This document shows, one piece after another, positions 4,891-5,375 of a stretch of 5,375 bases of DNA. Each line of letters opens with the position of its first letter. The stretch's first letter is position 1. The position numbers were made by a program, and so were the translations under genes. The stretch lies in the NCBI GenBank assembly GCA_007135995.1, contig SLHU01000231.1, forward strand, positions 1 to 5,375. The letters are read 5' to 3'. The DNA comes from Clostridiales bacterium. Lineage in GTDB: Bacteria > Bacillota > Clostridia > Saccharofermentanales > UBA5734. Under the pieces are notes generated by a model, which saw only the letters and a list, made by a program, of their open reading frames with translations, was not told the origin of the DNA and searched no databases.

Positions 4891-5375
4891 TTAGTCATTA
4901 TCCTGTAAAAACCAGGGGAGCCGCCGGCCAGAGCGCTTTTCTTTTTCCGGTTTCTCTGATGGTTTGTCCGTTTCAGGGTCTCTGTCAGGCCGTTCAACCG
5001 ACAGATTCGGTTTGTCATCGGGTTCGGGTTCTGATGCCTCTTTTTCTTCCGGCCGGTCTAAGCCGTCAGGCACATCCTCAGATTGACGCTGATGCTTCTT
5101 CTCAGGCTGACTGTACTGCAGATCCGACTGAGCGAGATCCTGCTCGTCACGATCCTTCTCCTGCGGGTCTGGCCCTACCGTATGAAACCCTGAATCTGAC
5201 TGCTCAGACGGCGGTATTTCTTTGTCAGCAGAAGGTCTGATAAAAGCGCTGGAAAGAAAGTCAGGCACTGACTCTTTTTCCTGCAGGCTTTCTCTTGATG
5301 ATTCATCCACTGGCTTTTTCCGGTTGTCCTGACTGACCTTTTCAGAAGAAGCACTGTCCTGATTTTCATTTTTAT
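4891..5375 (-). CDS. Unrecognised protein, C-terminal part with a long charged disordered tail (cut by the right edge)
   Basis: The frame is open from the right edge to TAA 4891-4893, giving at least 161 residues. A GTG at 5308-5310 could start a 139-residue protein, but the same composition continues upstream with no stop and no Shine-Dalgarno was seen there, so a C-terminal fragment of a longer gene is more likely. The visible part is dominated by Glu, Asp, Lys, Arg, Pro, Ser and Gln, with no membrane segment and hardly any hydrophobic clusters apart from VPDFLSSAFIRP near the start and a final LPWFLQDND. This is typical of an intrinsically disordered tail with a short hydrophobic end motif that could bind a partner. 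I do not recognise the family. A DnaD/DnaB-like replication protein is one weak thought, because such proteins often end in a Leu-Pro-Trp-Phe-like tail, but nothing else supports it. Confidence 0.6.
   Translation of the reverse strand, partial: KNENQDSASSEKVSQDNRKKPVDESSRESLQEKESVPDFLSSAFIRPSADKEIPPSEQSDSGFHTVGPDPQEKDRDEQDLAQSDLQYSQPEKKHQRQSEDVPDGLDRPEEKEASEPEPDDKPNLSVERPDRDPETDKPSEKPEKEKRSGRRLPWFLQDND

Noticed and set aside
5175..5369. Minus-strand ORF starting MKIRTVLLLKRS at the right edge
   Set aside because: It overlaps in another frame the long charged ORF that runs to 4891. Its tidy start is not backed by a visible ribosome site, and its sequence shows no domain.

Overview
The window looks like a piece of chromosome from a Gram-positive bacterium of the Bacillota (clostridial or related), with mid-range GC content. 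The evidence is an NrdR repressor, an OmpR-type response regulator with its sensor kinase, an HtrA-like protein with one membrane anchor, strong GGAGG-type ribosome binding sites, frequent GTG starts, and no sign of Gram-negative envelope genes. The genus cannot be named from this sequence.

Every supportable gene lies on the minus strand, so transcription runs from high to low coordinates. In that order they are: (1) the C-terminal part of an unrecognised protein with a very charged, disordered tail (4891-5375, entering from the right edge); (2) nrdR, repressor of ribonucleotide reductase genes (4384-4839); (3) a response regulator (3589-4299) and (4) its membrane histidine kinase (2041-3573), only 15 bases apart; (5) a membrane-anchored HtrA-like protein with one PDZ domain (301-1776); (6) the first 101 codons of endonuclease III, nth (1-304, leaving at the left edge). 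Its GTG start overlaps the htrA stop by four bases. No mobile element, CRISPR array, tRNA or rRNA was seen, and no convincing intrinsic terminator.

A two-component system followed by an HtrA-family gene is reminiscent of envelope-stress modules in Bacillota such as CssRS-HtrA. The kinase has an extracytoplasmic sensor region between two membrane helices, and the HtrA-like product should sit on the same outer face. The HtrA-like protein, however, appears to lack two of the three catalytic residues: His is replaced by Ser and Asp by Gly, while Ser is kept in an altered loop. It may therefore be a pseudoprotease acting as a chaperone, scaffold or sensor partner.

The 5' end of the htrA-like gene is also odd. 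The only start codon directly in frame lies inside the membrane segment's run-up and is 24 bases from the nearest good Shine-Dalgarno. The same frame continues upstream as a basic stretch back to an ATG at 1953, interrupted by a single UGA at 1825-1827. The degenerate active site and this 5' region are the two points most worth a second look.
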